Assembly: GCF_009930815.1 (NCBI RefSeq)
Contig: NZ_CP022222.1
Span: forward strand, 5,002,501-5,066,500
Reading direction: 5' to 3'
Source of the DNA: Bradyrhizobium sp. CCBAU 051011
Lineage (GTDB): Bacteria; Pseudomonadota; Alphaproteobacteria; Rhizobiales; Xanthobacteraceae
Length of the DNA: 64,000 nucleotides
A model generated the notes under the pieces. It had not been told where the DNA came from. It searched no databases and worked only from the letters and a program-made list of their open reading frames with translations. Positions 49,535 through 58,656 of the stretch are shown piece after piece. The translations under genes and the position numbers were made by a program. Each line of letters starts with the position of its first letter. Position 1 is the stretch's first letter.

Positions 49535-50548
49535 TCAGTTTCCTGCGGCCGCGAGGAAGCCGGCGTCCTTCATCAGCGCCTCGTGACGTTTCTCTTCGAC
49601 TTCGACCCACTTGGCGTAATCGGCCCCGGTCAGGAAGGTCGTGTTGAACGCGCCACTCTTCATGAAGTCCTGCCACTCTGGCGTGGCGCGAATCTTCTTG
49701 AACAGCTCGACGTAATATTCGATCTGATCCTTGGTCGCCCTGGGCGACATGAAGATGCCGCGCAGCATCAGGTATTCCATGTCGAGGCCCTGCGACTTGC
49801 AGGTCGGAATATCCTTCCAGCTCTTGCCGTCCGCGACCTGCTCGTCATAGGCCATCGGCTGTTTGTCGAATACGCAGAGCGGCCGCAGCTTGCCCCCGCG
49901 CCATTGCGCGACCGCCTCGATTGGATTGTTGACGGTCGAATCGACGTGGTTGCCGACGAGCTGGACGGCGACTTCGCCGCCGCCCTTGTAGGGGATGTAA
50001 GTGAACTTGCTGCCGGTGGCTTTCTCGACCGCGACCGTAATGATCTGGTCTTCCTGCTTCGAGCCCGTGCCGCCCATCTTCATGCTGCCCGCGGGCGCAG
50101 CTTTCACCGCATCGATGTAATCTTTCGCGGTCTTGTAGGGCTTGTCCGCATTCACCCACAGTACGAACTCGTCGAGCGCCAGCATGGCTACCGGCGTGAG
50201 ATCCTTCCAGTTGAATGGAATGCCCGTCGCGAGCGGAGTGGTGAAGAGGTTGGAGAGTGTGATGATGATCTTGTGCGGATTGCCGCCCGAACCCTTGAGG
50301 TCGAGGAAGCCTTCGCCGCCGGCGCCGCCCGATTTGTTGATGACAACCAAAGGCTGTTTCATCAGATTATGCTTGGTGACGATGCCCTGGATCGTCCGCG
50401 CCATTTGATCGGCGCCGCCCCCGGTGCCGGCAGGAACGATGAATTCGACGGGCCGCACCGGCTCCCATGCGGCTGACGCAGGAACCGACAGCCCGACGGC
50501 GCACAACTTAGCAAGTGCCCCCAACGCAGTATGTGCAGCATGTTTCAT
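49535..50548 (-). CDS. tctC: Tripartite tricarboxylate transporter binding protein TctC
   Basis: 337 residues from ATG 50548 (GGGAG 9 nt upstream). Signal peptide to about residue 26 (GALAKLCAVGLSVPASA). TctC features: WEPVRPVEFIVPAGTGGGADQMARTIQGIV, VVINKSGGAGGEGFLDLKG, WKDLTPVAMLALDEFVLWVNADKPYKTAKDYIDAVKA. It captures a carboxylate in the periplasm; oxalate or a related acid is suggested by operator F upstream and by the surrounding genes. Confidence 0.88.
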   Translation of the reverse strand: MKHAAHTALGALAKLCAVGLSVPASAAWEPVRPVEFIVPAGTGGGADQMARTIQGIVTKHNLMKQPLVVINKSGGAGGEGFLDLKGSGGNPHKIIITLSNLFTTPLATGIPFNWKDLTPVAMLALDEFVLWVNADKPYKTAKDYIDAVKAAPAGSMKMGGTGSKQEDQIITVAVEKATGSKFTYIPYKGGGEVAVQLVGNHVDSTVNNPIEAVAQWRGGKLRPLCVFDKQPMAYDEQVADGKSWKDIPTCKSQGLDMEYLMLRGIFMSPRATKDQIEYYVELFKKIRATPEWQDFMKSGAFNTTFLTGADYAKWVEVEEKRHEALMKDAGFLAAAGN

Positions 50549-50869
50549 TTGTTTCACTCCCATCCAATTGTCATTATGCCGGTCTGTTGCCGGCTTGGTC
50601 ATTTCATTCCAATGCCCATGCGGACTTCTCGCACTCAAGGCCGTCACACCGCAACGGTTCCTTCCATGCAAGGATTTCAAGCTCGAATTGTAGGAGGGGC
50701 CGTCCAGGGCGGCATCCGCTCCTTTCGGCCAATGGTGGAATTGTGGAAAGCAGGAAGCGGCGCGCGAAATCCATTCGCGCCTGTCGCCCCAACGCCCTGA
50801 CTGTCCTTTTGGACTGCACGGCCCACCTCCCGAAGCGCTCTTGTTTTTGTCGAACGCTGTGTGGAAGGC

Positions 50870-50898
50870 ATCTTTGTATGCGATATGCCAGGAAGCAA
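50870..50898 (-). promoter_or_regulatory. Promoter and operator F for tctCBA
   Basis: Minus strand: -35 TTGCTT (50898-50893), 17-nt spacer, -10 AAAGAT (50875-50870). Repeat TTGTAT-GCGAT-ATGCCA at 50874-50890, plus strand; one half has a single mismatch to the consensus. Confidence 0.6.
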
Positions 50899-50978
50899 CT
50901 GTATAATGCTTTCCGATCGTCACCCCGGCTGATTTGTCGCAGTCGTTGGTAAAGGCGGCGGCGGCGCGCAAACAAAAA

Positions 50979-51002
50979 ATGGCCCCGGAAGCCGGGGCCA
51001 TC
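50979..51002 (-). terminator. Rho-independent terminator of the 45-residue gene
   Basis: Stem ATGGCCCCGG / CCGGGGCCAT with a short loop, then TTTTTTG on the minus strand. The gene ends at 51075. Confidence 0.85.
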
Positions 51003-51074
51003 AAATTCAGATCATCGAAGGCTCGATCGTTTTTCGGATCGTGTCCGTTTGCAGAAAGCCTTTATTTTCAGGGC

Positions 51075-51212
51075 TTAGAGACCAAAACGGGGCAGGTCGC
51101 CGTTGCGGACGGCAATGCGGCTGCTGGCGGTCAGCAGGCGGACGATCGAAGCCATCACGCGCGCGAACAGGGTGGTGGAGGGCAGGAGGCTGATCGGTGC
51201 AGTCTTGGACAT
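51075..51212 (-). CDS. 45-residue basic protein in the oxalate regulon
   Basis: ATG 51212 to TAA 51077-51075. AGGGGACATCC precedes the start. Begins MSKTAPISLLPSTTLFARV and ends VRNGDLPRFGL, with a predicted amphipathic helix FARVMASIVRLLTASSRIAVR, net positive, without acidic residues except one Asp. Operator C with a promoter (TTGTAG-N17-TAATCT) lies 52-80 nt upstream, and a strong terminator follows, so it is a complete single-gene unit. No family recognised beyond similar short hypotheticals in rhizobia (memory only). A membrane-surface or partner-binding peptide is possible. Confidence 0.65.
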   Translation of the reverse strand: MSKTAPISLLPSTTLFARVMASIVRLLTASSRIAVRNGDLPRFGL

Positions 51213-51263
51213 GGATGTCCCCTTTTCTTGGTCGCGGAACCATTCCACTTCGTGATCTGGGGC

Positions 51264-51292
51264 AGATTATGTATACCAGATGCCAGCTACAA
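51264..51292 (-). promoter_or_regulatory. Promoter and operator C for the 45-residue gene
   Basis: Minus strand: -35 TTGTAG (51292-51287), 17-nt spacer, -10 TAATCT (51269-51264). Repeat ATGTAT-ACCAG-ATGCCA at 51269-51285, plus strand; the left half is weaker. Confidence 0.65.
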
Positions 51293-51364
51293 CCGCCTTG
51301 TTTGCATAGCAGCAATTGGTGGGTTGCATTGCAACAAAATTAACGAAAGTGGCATTCCAGAATG

Positions 51365-51393
51365 AAAAAGGCCGCCGAAAACCGGCGGCCTTT
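51365..51393 (-). terminator. Terminator of the gntR-oxc-frc unit
   Basis: Stem AAAGGCCGCCG / CGGCGGCCTTT, then a T-run on the minus strand (A run at 51365-51369). Lies 22 nt after the frc stop. Confidence 0.85.
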
Positions 51394-51414
51394 GCATTCC
51401 GGGTACAACGGAAC

Positions 51415-52692
51415 TTATTCCGCCGCCTGCTTGCGCGGCGGGTCGAGCGCGCCCGAATCGTGGATCTCGGCGACCTGGTGGTCGGAGAAGCCGAGCACCT
51501 GGCGCAGGATTTCGTCGGTGTGCTCGCCGAGCAGCGGGGAGCGGGTCACTTCGCTCGGTGAGTCCGAGAGCTTGATCGGGTTGCCGACCGAGATGTACTT
51601 GCCGCGGGTCGGGTGATCGACCTCGACCACGGTACCGGTGGCGCGCAGCGACTGGTCCTCGGCGATCTCCTTCATCGACAGGATCGGGCCGCAGGGGATG
51701 TCGTCCTTGTTGAGGATCTCCATCGCCTCGAACTTGGTCTTGGTCATCGTCCACTGTTCGATGCGGGCGAAGATCTCGTTCAGGCGCGGCAGGCGGGCCG
51801 GGGGTTTTGCGTAGTTCGGATCGGTCTTCCAGGTGGGCTCGCCGATTACATCGCAGATCTTCTCCCAGACCGGCGCCTGGGTGATGAAATAGATGTAGGC
51901 GTTCGGATCGGTCTCCCAGCCCTTGCACTTGAGGATGCGGCCGGGCTGGCCGCCACCCGAATCGTTGCCGGCGCGCGGCACCGCATCGCCGAACGGAATG
52001 CCTTCACCGAACTGGCTGTATTCCTTGAGCGGACCATGGGCGAGGCGCTGCTGGTCGCGCAGCTTGACGCGGGCGAGGTTGAGCACGCCGTCCTGCATCG
52101 CGGCGGTGACGCGCTGTCCCTTGCCGGAGTGGGTGCGCTGGTAGAGCGCGGTGACGATGCCGAGCGCCAGATGCAGACCGGTGCCGCTATCGCCGATCTG
52201 CGCGCCGGTGACGAGCGGCAGGCCGTCGCGGAAGCCGGTGGTCGAGGCGGCGCCGCCGGTGCACTGGGCGACGTTCTCATACACCTTGCAGTCCTCGTAA
52301 GGTCCCGGGCCGAAGCCCTTGATCGAGGCCACGATCATCCTCGGGTTGATGGCGTGGATCTTCTCCCAGGGGAAACCCATGCGGTCGAGCACGCCGGGAC
52401 CGAAATTTTCGACCAGCACGTCGCAGCTCTTGATCAGGGCGGTGAGGACTTCCTTGCCCTTCGGATTCTTGGTGTCGAGCGTGATCGAGCGCTTGTTGTG
52501 GTTCAGCATGGTGAAATACAGGCTGTCCACATTGGGGATGTCCTGCAACTGACCGCGCGTGATGTCGCCGACGCCGGGGCGCTCGACCTTGATCACGTCG
52601 GCGCCGAACCAGGCCAGCAATTGCGTGCAGGTCGGACCCGACTGAACGTGGGTGAAATCAAGAATACGAACGCCCGTAAGCGCCTTTGTCAT
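51415..52692 (-). CDS. frc: Formyl-CoA:oxalate CoA-transferase
   Basis: 425 residues, the usual length for FRC (class III CoA-transferase). Catalytic Asp at 168 in [17 protein letters not shown] carries the active-site Gln near 17; SGGGQ near 250 matches the flexible glycine loop. Converts formyl-CoA plus oxalate into oxalyl-CoA plus formate. Directly downstream of oxc (63-nt gap) and ended by a terminator, so last gene of gntR-oxc-frc. Confidence 0.93.
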   Translation of the reverse strand: MTKALTGVRILDFTHVQSGPTCTQLLAWFGADVIKVERPGVGDITRGQLQDIPNVDSLYFTMLNHNKRSITLDTKNPKGKEVLTALIKSCDVLVENFGPGVLDRMGFPWEKIHAINPRMIVASIKGFGPGPYEDCKVYENVAQCTGGAASTTGFRDGLPLVTGAQIGDSGTGLHLALGIVTALYQRTHSGKGQRVTAAMQDGVLNLARVKLRDQQRLAHGPLKEYSQFGEGIPFGDAVPRAGNDSGGGQPGRILKCKGWETDPNAYIYFITQAPVWEKICDVIGEPTWKTDPNYAKPPARLPRLNEIFARIEQWTMTKTKFEAMEILNKDDIPCGPILSMKEIAEDQSLRATGTVVEVDHPTRGKYISVGNPIKLSDSPSEVTRSPLLGEHTDEILRQVLGFSDHQVAEIHDSGALDPPRKQAAE

Positions 52693-52755
52693 CGTCTTTG
52701 CTCCGTACTGTGTCTGTTGGCCCTGCGCCTGCAGGGTGAAATGGGTTGAAGGGGG

Positions 52756-54486
52756 CTATTTCTTTTTCAGAACGCTCTGCGGGTTGAGGTTGCCGATGCG
52801 GCCGCTCTCGGAGCCGGCCGCCGGATCGATCACCGCGTTGATGAGCGTCGGCTTGCCGGAATCCATCGCCTCGTTGACGGCGCGCTTCAGCTCGTCGGGC
52901 GAGGTGGCGTTGATACCGACGCCGCCAAAGGCTTCCATCATCTTGTCGTAGCGCGCGCCCTTGACGAACACGGTGGTCGCGGGATCGGAGTTGACGTTGT
53001 TGACGTCGGTGCCGCGATAGATGCCGTCATTATTGAAGATGACGACGCAGATCGGCAGATTGTAGCGGCAGATGGTCTCGACCTCCATGCCGGAGAAGCC
53101 GAAGGCCGAGTCGCCTTCCACCGCGAGGACGGGGTGGCCGGTCTCGAGCGCAGCCGCGATCGCCTGGCCCATGCCGATGCCCATCACGCCCCAGGTGCCG
53201 ACGTCGAGACGCTTGCGCGGCTTGTACATGTCGATGACGCCGCGGGCGAGGTCGAGCGTGTTGGCGCCTTCGTTGACGAGGATGGCGTCGGGACGCTCCT
53301 TGATAACGTTCTTCAGCACGCCGAGCGCGCCGTGATAATCCATCGGCGACTTGTTGTTCATCAGCTTCGGCGCCATCTTGGCGACGTTGTCTTCGCGCCT
53401 GGACTGCACGGCCTTGGTCCAGTCGGCCGGCGGTGCGGTCCACCCCGAGCCCATCGCCTGCACGAAGGCGGAGACGGCCGAGCCGATGTCGCCGACGACG
53501 GGGGCTACGATCTCGACGTTGGAGTCCATTTCCCTGGGCTCGATGTCGACCTGGATGAACTTCTTGGGCGCTTCGCCCCAGGTCTTGCCCTTGCCGTGCG
53601 AGAGCAGCCAGTTGAGCCGCGCGCCGATCAGCATCACGACATCGGATTCCTTCAGCACGGTGGAGCGGGCCGCACCGGCGCATTGCGGATGCGTGTCGGG
53701 CAGAAGACCCTTGGCCATGCTCATCGGCAGGAACGGCACGCCGCTCTTCTCGACGAAGCTCTTGATTTCCTCGTCGGCCTGCGCGTAGGCCGCGCCTTTG
53801 CCCAGGATGATGAGGGGACGTTTTGCGCTCTTGAGCACATCGAGCGCGCGCTTGACGGAGGCAGGCGAGGGGATCTGCGCGGGAGCTGCGTCGATCACCT
53901 TTACCAGCGACTTCGCGCCGGCGTCCGCATTCATCACCTGTCCGAACAGTTTTGCCGGCAGATCGAGATAGACGCCGCCGGGACGGCCCGAGACGGCGGC
54001 GCGGATCGCGCGGGCAAGGCCGATGCCGATGTCCTGGGCGTGCAGCACGCGATAGGCCGCCTTGCACAGCGGCTTGGCGATCGCGAGCTGATCCATTTCT
54101 TCATAGTCGCCCTGCTGCAGGTCGACGATCTCGCGCTCGGACGAGCCCGAAATCAGGATCATCGGGTAGCAGTTGGTCGTGGCGTGGGCGAGTGCGGTGA
54201 GGCCGTTCAAAAAGCCGGGCGCCGACACGGTGAGGCAGACGCCGGGCTTCTTGGTGAGGAAGCCGGCGATGCCAGCGGCATAACCGGCGTTCTGTTCGTG
54301 GCGGAAGGAAATCACGCGAATACCGGCGGCCTGCGACATGCGGCCCAAATCCGTGATCGGGATGCCCGGCACATTGTAGATGGTGTTGATGCCGTTAAGC
54401 TTGAGCGCATCGATGACGAGATGAAAGCCATCCGTCAGCTCTTGCTCGGTGCCCGGTGCTTCGGACTTGGTAGCGGTATTCAGCAT
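52756..54486 (-). CDS. oxc: Oxalyl-CoA decarboxylase
   Basis: 576 residues from ATG 54486; GGGAG sits 9 nt upstream, whereas the ATG at 54495 touches it. ThDP enzyme: catalytic Glu in [13 protein letters not shown], ThDP/Mg motif [21 protein letters not shown]...[10 protein letters not shown]. The sequence [13 protein letters not shown] and C-terminal extension match OXC. Splits oxalyl-CoA into formyl-CoA and CO2; the formyl-CoA feeds FRC. Second gene of the unit after gntR (67-nt gap). Confidence 0.93.
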   Translation of the reverse strand: MLNTATKSEAPGTEQELTDGFHLVIDALKLNGINTIYNVPGIPITDLGRMSQAAGIRVISFRHEQNAGYAAGIAGFLTKKPGVCLTVSAPGFLNGLTALAHATTNCYPMILISGSSEREIVDLQQGDYEEMDQLAIAKPLCKAAYRVLHAQDIGIGLARAIRAAVSGRPGGVYLDLPAKLFGQVMNADAGAKSLVKVIDAAPAQIPSPASVKRALDVLKSAKRPLIILGKGAAYAQADEEIKSFVEKSGVPFLPMSMAKGLLPDTHPQCAGAARSTVLKESDVVMLIGARLNWLLSHGKGKTWGEAPKKFIQVDIEPREMDSNVEIVAPVVGDIGSAVSAFVQAMGSGWTAPPADWTKAVQSRREDNVAKMAPKLMNNKSPMDYHGALGVLKNVIKERPDAILVNEGANTLDLARGVIDMYKPRKRLDVGTWGVMGIGMGQAIAAALETGHPVLAVEGDSAFGFSGMEVETICRYNLPICVVIFNNDGIYRGTDVNNVNSDPATTVFVKGARYDKMMEAFGGVGINATSPDELKRAVNEAMDSGKPTLINAVIDPAAGSESGRIGNLNPQSVLKKK

Positions 54487-54553
54487 GGGCTTCATCTCCC
54501 TGATCGTTTTGGTTCGGACGATTTTTGGTCGTCTTCTGGTGCGAAGGTTGCGT

Positions 54554-55285
54554 CTAGCTAAAAAGTTCCTGCCCGTGCGCTTCGACGTAAGCGGCAAGGC
54601 CAAGCGTGTGATCGCGTGCGCGCTTCTCGGCAAGTTCCGTGTCGCGCGCTTCGAGCGCTTCGATGATGGCAAGGTGCTCAGGCAGCGAAGTCGCGGTACG
54701 ATCCTTCCGCCCGATGGTGAGCTGGCGGTAGCCGCGCACGTGCAAAAGGATGTCGTTGGTCATGTCGACCAGCACCGGCGATTCCGACAGCGAGATCAGC
54801 GCCTGATGGAAGGCGATGTTAGCCTTGGAGTATTCCTCGACATGATCCTGTGGCAGCCGGTCCTTGCCAAAATCCTTGAAGAAATCGCGCAGCGCCGTGA
54901 TGTCTTTCTTGCGCGCGGTGGTCGTGATCAGGCGTGCGGCCATGCTCTCGAGCGCGGCCCAGGCGCGGATCATGTCGACGATTTCGGTCTTGGTGCGGCG
55001 GACTACGACGATGCCGCGGCGCGGCACCGTTTTGACGAAGCCATCCTGTTCCAGCATCGCGATGGCTTCGCGGATTGGGGTGCGGCTGACGCCGAGGCGC
55101 TCGGACAGAGCGCGCTCGTCGAGCATCACCTGCTCGGGCGTCGCATAAATGTCCATCTTGAGAATGGCTTCCTTCAAGGCCTCATAGGCCTTGTTCTTGA
55201 AGCTCGTCTCCGGCGCGATCCGGACGATTGCGATGTCAGCATCAGCCATGACAGGCGGCGCCTTGGTTTGTTTAGGTGCGGGCAC
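54554..55285 (-). CDS. GntR/FadR-family repressor, predicted master regulator of the oxalate island
   Basis: 243 residues from a GTG at 55285 with GGGAGGAG 7 nt upstream. Winged helix at about 32-95 ([16 protein letters not shown]...[35 protein letters not shown]), then an FCD-type all-helical ligand domain with the metal-binding His pattern ([34 protein letters not shown]). Divergent from the acyl-CoA synthetase gene, with operators D and E between them, and first in the gntR-oxc-frc unit. The ligand is likely oxalate, oxalyl-CoA or formyl-CoA (inference). Confidence 0.88.
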   Translation of the reverse strand: MPAPKQTKAPPVMADADIAIVRIAPETSFKNKAYEALKEAILKMDIYATPEQVMLDERALSERLGVSRTPIREAIAMLEQDGFVKTVPRRGIVVVRRTKTEIVDMIRAWAALESMAARLITTTARKKDITALRDFFKDFGKDRLPQDHVEEYSKANIAFHQALISLSESPVLVDMTNDILLHVRGYRQLTIGRKDRTATSLPEHLAIIEALEARDTELAEKRARDHTLGLAAYVEAHGQELFS

Positions 55286-55342
55286 GACTCGTCTCCTCCC
55301 TGTTTTGGAGACGTCTTCTTAGCAGAAGAAACACCCGAATAT

Positions 55343-55371
55343 TTTTGGCATACCAAATACCAGAATGTCAA
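55343..55371 (-). promoter_or_regulatory. Promoter and operator D for gntR-oxc-frc
   Basis: Minus strand: -35 TTGACA (55371-55366), 17-nt spacer, -10-like CCAAAA (55348-55343). Perfect repeat TGGCAT-ACCAA-ATACCA at 55346-55362, plus strand. Confidence 0.75.
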
Positions 55372-55410
55372 GATGCCTATGTTTTCGCTGTTTCCGCGCG
55401 ATAGTTTGTC

Positions 55411-55443
55411 TTGACAATCCAATCTCTGGCATACCAAATGCCA
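55411..55443 (+). promoter_or_regulatory. Promoter and operator E for the acyl-CoA synthetase gene
   Basis: TTGACA at 55411-55416 and perfect repeat TGGCAT-ACCAA-ATGCCA at 55427-55443. The spacing from TTGACA is 10 nt, so the operator covers the -10 region here and not the spacer. Confidence 0.75.
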
Positions 55444-55468
55444 TAAAACTAGCCCCAGGAGGAAGCCA

Positions 55469-57634
55469 ATGTCAAATTCTGCAGATGCGGCCCGCAAGAT
55501 CGCCGAGCCCAACGCCCATGAGGCTGTCCGCCGGGTGCTCGATACGGTGAAGGCCGAGAAGCGCACCAGCCTCACCGCGCCGGAAGGCAAGCGGGTGTGC
55601 GATGCCTACGGCATCCCGGTTCCGAAAGAGGGCGTGGCGAGATCCGCCGCTGAAGCATCCAAGCTCGCAACGGGGATGGGTTTCCCTGTCGTGATGAAGA
55701 TCGTCTCGCCGGACATCCTCCACAAGACCGAAGCCGGCGGCGTCGTGGTCGGCGTCAAGACCGCGGCCGATGCAGAAAAGACCTACGAGACCATTCTCGC
55801 CAACGCCAAGAAGTATAAGGCCGACGCCAAGATCGAGGGCATCCAGGTTCAGCAGATGCTGGCCGGCGGCACCGAGGTCATCGTCGGCTCCATCACCGAC
55901 GGCTCGTTCGGCAAGCTGGTGGCATTCGGCCTCGGCGGCGTGCTGGTCGAAGTGCTGAAGGACATCACCTTCCGCCTTGCGCCCGCCACCAAGGACGATG
56001 CGCTGTCGATGCTCGACGGCATCCAGGCCCACGATATGCTGAAGGGCGTGCGCGGCGGCGATCCGGTCAGCCGTGACGCGCTGGCCGACGTCATTGTCAA
56101 AGTGTCGCAGCTCGTCAGCGACTTCCCCGAAATCGTCGAACTCGACCTCAATCCGGTGTTCGCCACCAAGAAGGACGCGATTGCCGCCGACGTGCGCATC
56201 GTCGTCGACTTCGACTACAAGCCACGCCCGGCGCCGCGCCCGACCGAAGAAATCGTGGCTGCCATGAACCGCATCATGCAGCCGAAGGCGGTTGCCGTGA
56301 TCGGCGCCTCCGCCGAGGACGGCAAGATCGGCAACTCCGTGATGAAGAATCTGATCAACGGCGGCTACAAGGGCGACATCTATCCGATCCACCCGAAGGC
56401 GCCCGATATCCTCGGCTACAAGGCCTACAAGAGCGTCAAGGACGTTCCCGGCGTGATCGACACCGCGGTATTCGCGATCCCCGCAAAATTCGTGGCGGGC
56501 GCGCTGGCCGAATGCGGCGAGAAGAAAATTCCCGGCGCCGTGCTGATTCCGTCAGGCTTTGCCGAAGCGGGCGCGCCTGAATTGCAGGCCGAGATCGTCG
56601 AGGTCGGCAAGAAGTACAATGTCCGCCTGATGGGCCCGAACATCTACGGCTTCTACTACACCTGGTCGAACCTCTGCGCCACGTTCTGCACCGCCTATGA
56701 TGTCAAGGGCCATGCGGCGCTGTCGTCGCAGTCCGGCGGCATCGGCATGGCGATCATCGGTTTTTCGCGCTCGGCGAAAATGGGCGTGTCGGCGATCGTC
56801 GGCCTCGGCAACAAGTCCGACATCGACGAGGACGATCTGCTTGCCTTCTTCGAGCAGGATCCGAACACCAATCTGATCGCGCAGCACTGCGAGGACCTCA
56901 AGGACGGCCGCGCCTTCGCGGAAGCCGCCAAGCGCGTCTCCAAGAAGAAGCCGGTGGTGGTGCTGAAGGCGGGCCGGACCTCGGCCGGCGCGAAAGCGGC
57001 CTCGTCGCATACCGGCGCGCTCGCCGGCAACGACAAAATCTACGAGGACGTGTTCAAGCAGTCGGGCGTGATCCGCGCCCGGTCGTTGCGGCAATTGCTC
57101 GAATTCGCGCGTGGCATGCCGGTGCTGCCGACGCCGAAGGGCGAGAACGTGCTGATCATCACCGGCGCCGGCGGTTCGGGCGTGCTGCTGTCGGACTCCT
57201 GCGTGGATAACGGCCTGTCACTGATGTCGATGCCGCCGGATCTCGACGCGGCGTTCCGCAAATTCATCCCGCCGTTCGGCGCGGCTGGAAATCCTGTTGA
57301 CATCACCGGTGGCGAGCCGCCCATCACCTACATCAACACGGTGAAGCTCGGCCTGTCGGACGAGCGCATCCATTCGCTGATCCTCGGCTATTGGCACACG
57401 ATCGTCACGCCGCCGATGGTGTTCGCCCGCAACATGGTCGAGGTGAAGAAGGAGATGGAGGCCAAGGGCTTTGTGAAGCCGATCGTCGCCTCGCTCGCCG
57501 GCGACGTCGAGGTCGAACAGGCCGCCGAATATCTCTACGAGAACGGCATCCCGGCCTATGCCTATTCGACCGAATTGCCGGTCGAAGTGCTGGGCGCGAA
57601 GTACAAGTGGGCGCGCGGCGCGGGCCTGCTGTAA
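55469..57634 (+). CDS. NDP-forming acyl-CoA synthetase (acetate-CoA ligase family), ATP-grasp first
   Basis: 721 residues; AGGAGGAAGCC precedes ATG 55469. Residues 1-255 are the ATP-grasp beta part (FPVVMKIVSPDILHKTEAGGVVVGV), about 265-400 the CoA-binding domain (AVAVIGASAEDGKIGNSVMKNL), then the succinyl-CoA-ligase-like part with phospho-His H514 in SSHTGALAG. Many single-chain enzymes have CoA-binding first; here beta precedes alpha. It could make the first formyl-CoA or oxalyl-CoA to prime FRC, or salvage CoA esters; substrate not known. Controlled by operator E. Confidence 0.85.
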   Translation: MSNSADAARKIAEPNAHEAVRRVLDTVKAEKRTSLTAPEGKRVCDAYGIPVPKEGVARSAAEASKLATGMGFPVVMKIVSPDILHKTEAGGVVVGVKTAADAEKTYETILANAKKYKADAKIEGIQVQQMLAGGTEVIVGSITDGSFGKLVAFGLGGVLVEVLKDITFRLAPATKDDALSMLDGIQAHDMLKGVRGGDPVSRDALADVIVKVSQLVSDFPEIVELDLNPVFATKKDAIAADVRIVVDFDYKPRPAPRPTEEIVAAMNRIMQPKAVAVIGASAEDGKIGNSVMKNLINGGYKGDIYPIHPKAPDILGYKAYKSVKDVPGVIDTAVFAIPAKFVAGALAECGEKKIPGAVLIPSGFAEAGAPELQAEIVEVGKKYNVRLMGPNIYGFYYTWSNLCATFCTAYDVKGHAALSSQSGGIGMAIIGFSRSAKMGVSAIVGLGNKSDIDEDDLLAFFEQDPNTNLIAQHCEDLKDGRAFAEAAKRVSKKKPVVVLKAGRTSAGAKAASSHTGALAGNDKIYEDVFKQSGVIRARSLRQLLEFARGMPVLPTPKGENVLIITGAGGSGVLLSDSCVDNGLSLMSMPPDLDAAFRKFIPPFGAAGNPVDITGGEPPITYINTVKLGLSDERIHSLILGYWHTIVTPPMVFARNMVEVKKEMEAKGFVKPIVASLAGDVEVEQAAEYLYENGIPAYAYSTELPVEVLGAKYKWARGAGLL

Positions 57635-57647
57635 GTTTATCAACAAC

Positions 57648-57681
57648 AAATGCCGCTTCGGAGCGACCCGGAGCGGCATTT
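57648..57681 (+). terminator. Terminator of the acyl-CoA synthetase gene
   Basis: 10-bp arms AAATGCCGCT / AGCGGCATTT with a 14-nt loop, then TCTCT. 13 nt after the stop. Confidence 0.75.
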
Positions 57682-57689
57682 CTCTAGGT

Positions 57690-57769
57690 CATCCCGGGGC
57701 GATGCGAAGCATCGAACCCGGGATCTCGAGATTCCGGGTCTGGTCCTTCGGACCATCCCGGAATGACGA
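57690..57769. repeat. CATCCCGG/CCGGAATG palindromic intergenic repeat
   Basis: GTCATCCCGGGGCGATGCG through ACCATCCCGGAATGACG: an outer GTCATCCCGG / CCGGAATGAC pair with inner stems GATGCGAAGCATC and GGTCCTTCGGACC. Typical dispersed palindrome of this bacterial group. Confidence 0.65.
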
Positions 57770-57791
57770 ACGCAAAAAGCGGCAGGTCGCG

Positions 57792-58640
57792 ATGAAGAGA
57801 GACGTGATCCGGCGCAAGGCCATCGAGCCGAAATCCAGTGCAGACCAGGATGAGAATGCCCGCGATGGCGGCGTCCAGTCCGTCGATCGTGCGCTCTCGA
57901 TCATCGAGACGCTTGCCGAGGACGACGAAGGCTATCGGCTGAGCGATCTCGCGATCCGCACCGGGTTGTCAACCTCGACCGTGCATCGGCTGCTGGCGAC
58001 CTTGGAAAGCCGCCGCTTCGTGCAGTTCGACCGCACCGAATCGAAATGGCATGTCGGCGCGCGCTGCTTCACGGTGGGGGCGACATTTGCCCGCCGCCGC
58101 AATTTTTCGGCGCAGGCGGTGCCATATTTGCGCAAGCTGCGCGACCTGACGCGGGAGACCGCCAATCTCGCCGTCGTCGACGACGAGTTCATCATCGTGC
58201 TGACGCGCATGGAGAGCCGCGAGATCATGCGTTCGCTGACCAAGGTCGGCGGCCGCGTCGCCATGGTCGCCTCCGGCGTCGGCAAGGCGGTGCTTGCGAC
58301 CTATTCCAACGACGACGTCAGCGCCATCATCCATCATCACGGCATGCCGCGCCTGACCGAAAAGTCGATCGTGCGGCCGAGCGATCTGTTCAAGGAACTC
58401 GAAAAAATCCGCCGCCAGGGTTTTGCGATCGACGACGAGGAGGCCTGCATGGGCCTGCGCTGCATCGCCGCCGTCGTCTACAACGACTGCGCCGAGCCCT
58501 TAGCGGCGATTTCCGTCTCGGGCATGACCAGCCGCCTGACCGACGAGCGGCTGCCGCAACTTGGCCAGACCGTGCGCGAGGTGGCGGCGGAGCTGACGGT
58601 AGCGCTTGGCGGGGTGATGCCGGAGATGAAGGCCGGTTGA
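57792..58640 (+). CDS. IclR-family transcriptional regulator
   Basis: 282 residues from ATG 57792. Winged helix at about 33-95 (SVDRALSIIETLAEDDEGYRLSDLAIRTGLSTSTVHRLLATLESRRFV) and a GAF-like effector domain with the conserved C-terminal RCIAAVVYNDCAEPLAAISVSG. Regulates catabolic genes in most cases. It lies after the oxalate synthetase gene but is separated from it by a terminator and a repeat, so a link to oxalate is not certain. Confidence 0.85.
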   Translation: MKRDVIRRKAIEPKSSADQDENARDGGVQSVDRALSIIETLAEDDEGYRLSDLAIRTGLSTSTVHRLLATLESRRFVQFDRTESKWHVGARCFTVGATFARRRNFSAQAVPYLRKLRDLTRETANLAVVDDEFIIVLTRMESREIMRSLTKVGGRVAMVASGVGKAVLATYSNDDVSAIIHHHGMPRLTEKSIVRPSDLFKELEKIRRQGFAIDDEEACMGLRCIAAVVYNDCAEPLAAISVSGMTSRLTDERLPQLGQTVREVAAELTVALGGVMPEMKAG

Positions 58641-58656
58641 GCCTTTCACCTTGCAC

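Larger units (their letters stand above)
50549..51074. other. Long leader of tctC plus terminator of the 45-residue gene
   Basis: No gene seen. The predicted tctC promoter with operator F (50870-50898) is over 300 nt from the start codon, which implies a long untranslated leader. Also holds the hairpin at 50979-51002. Confidence 0.5.
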
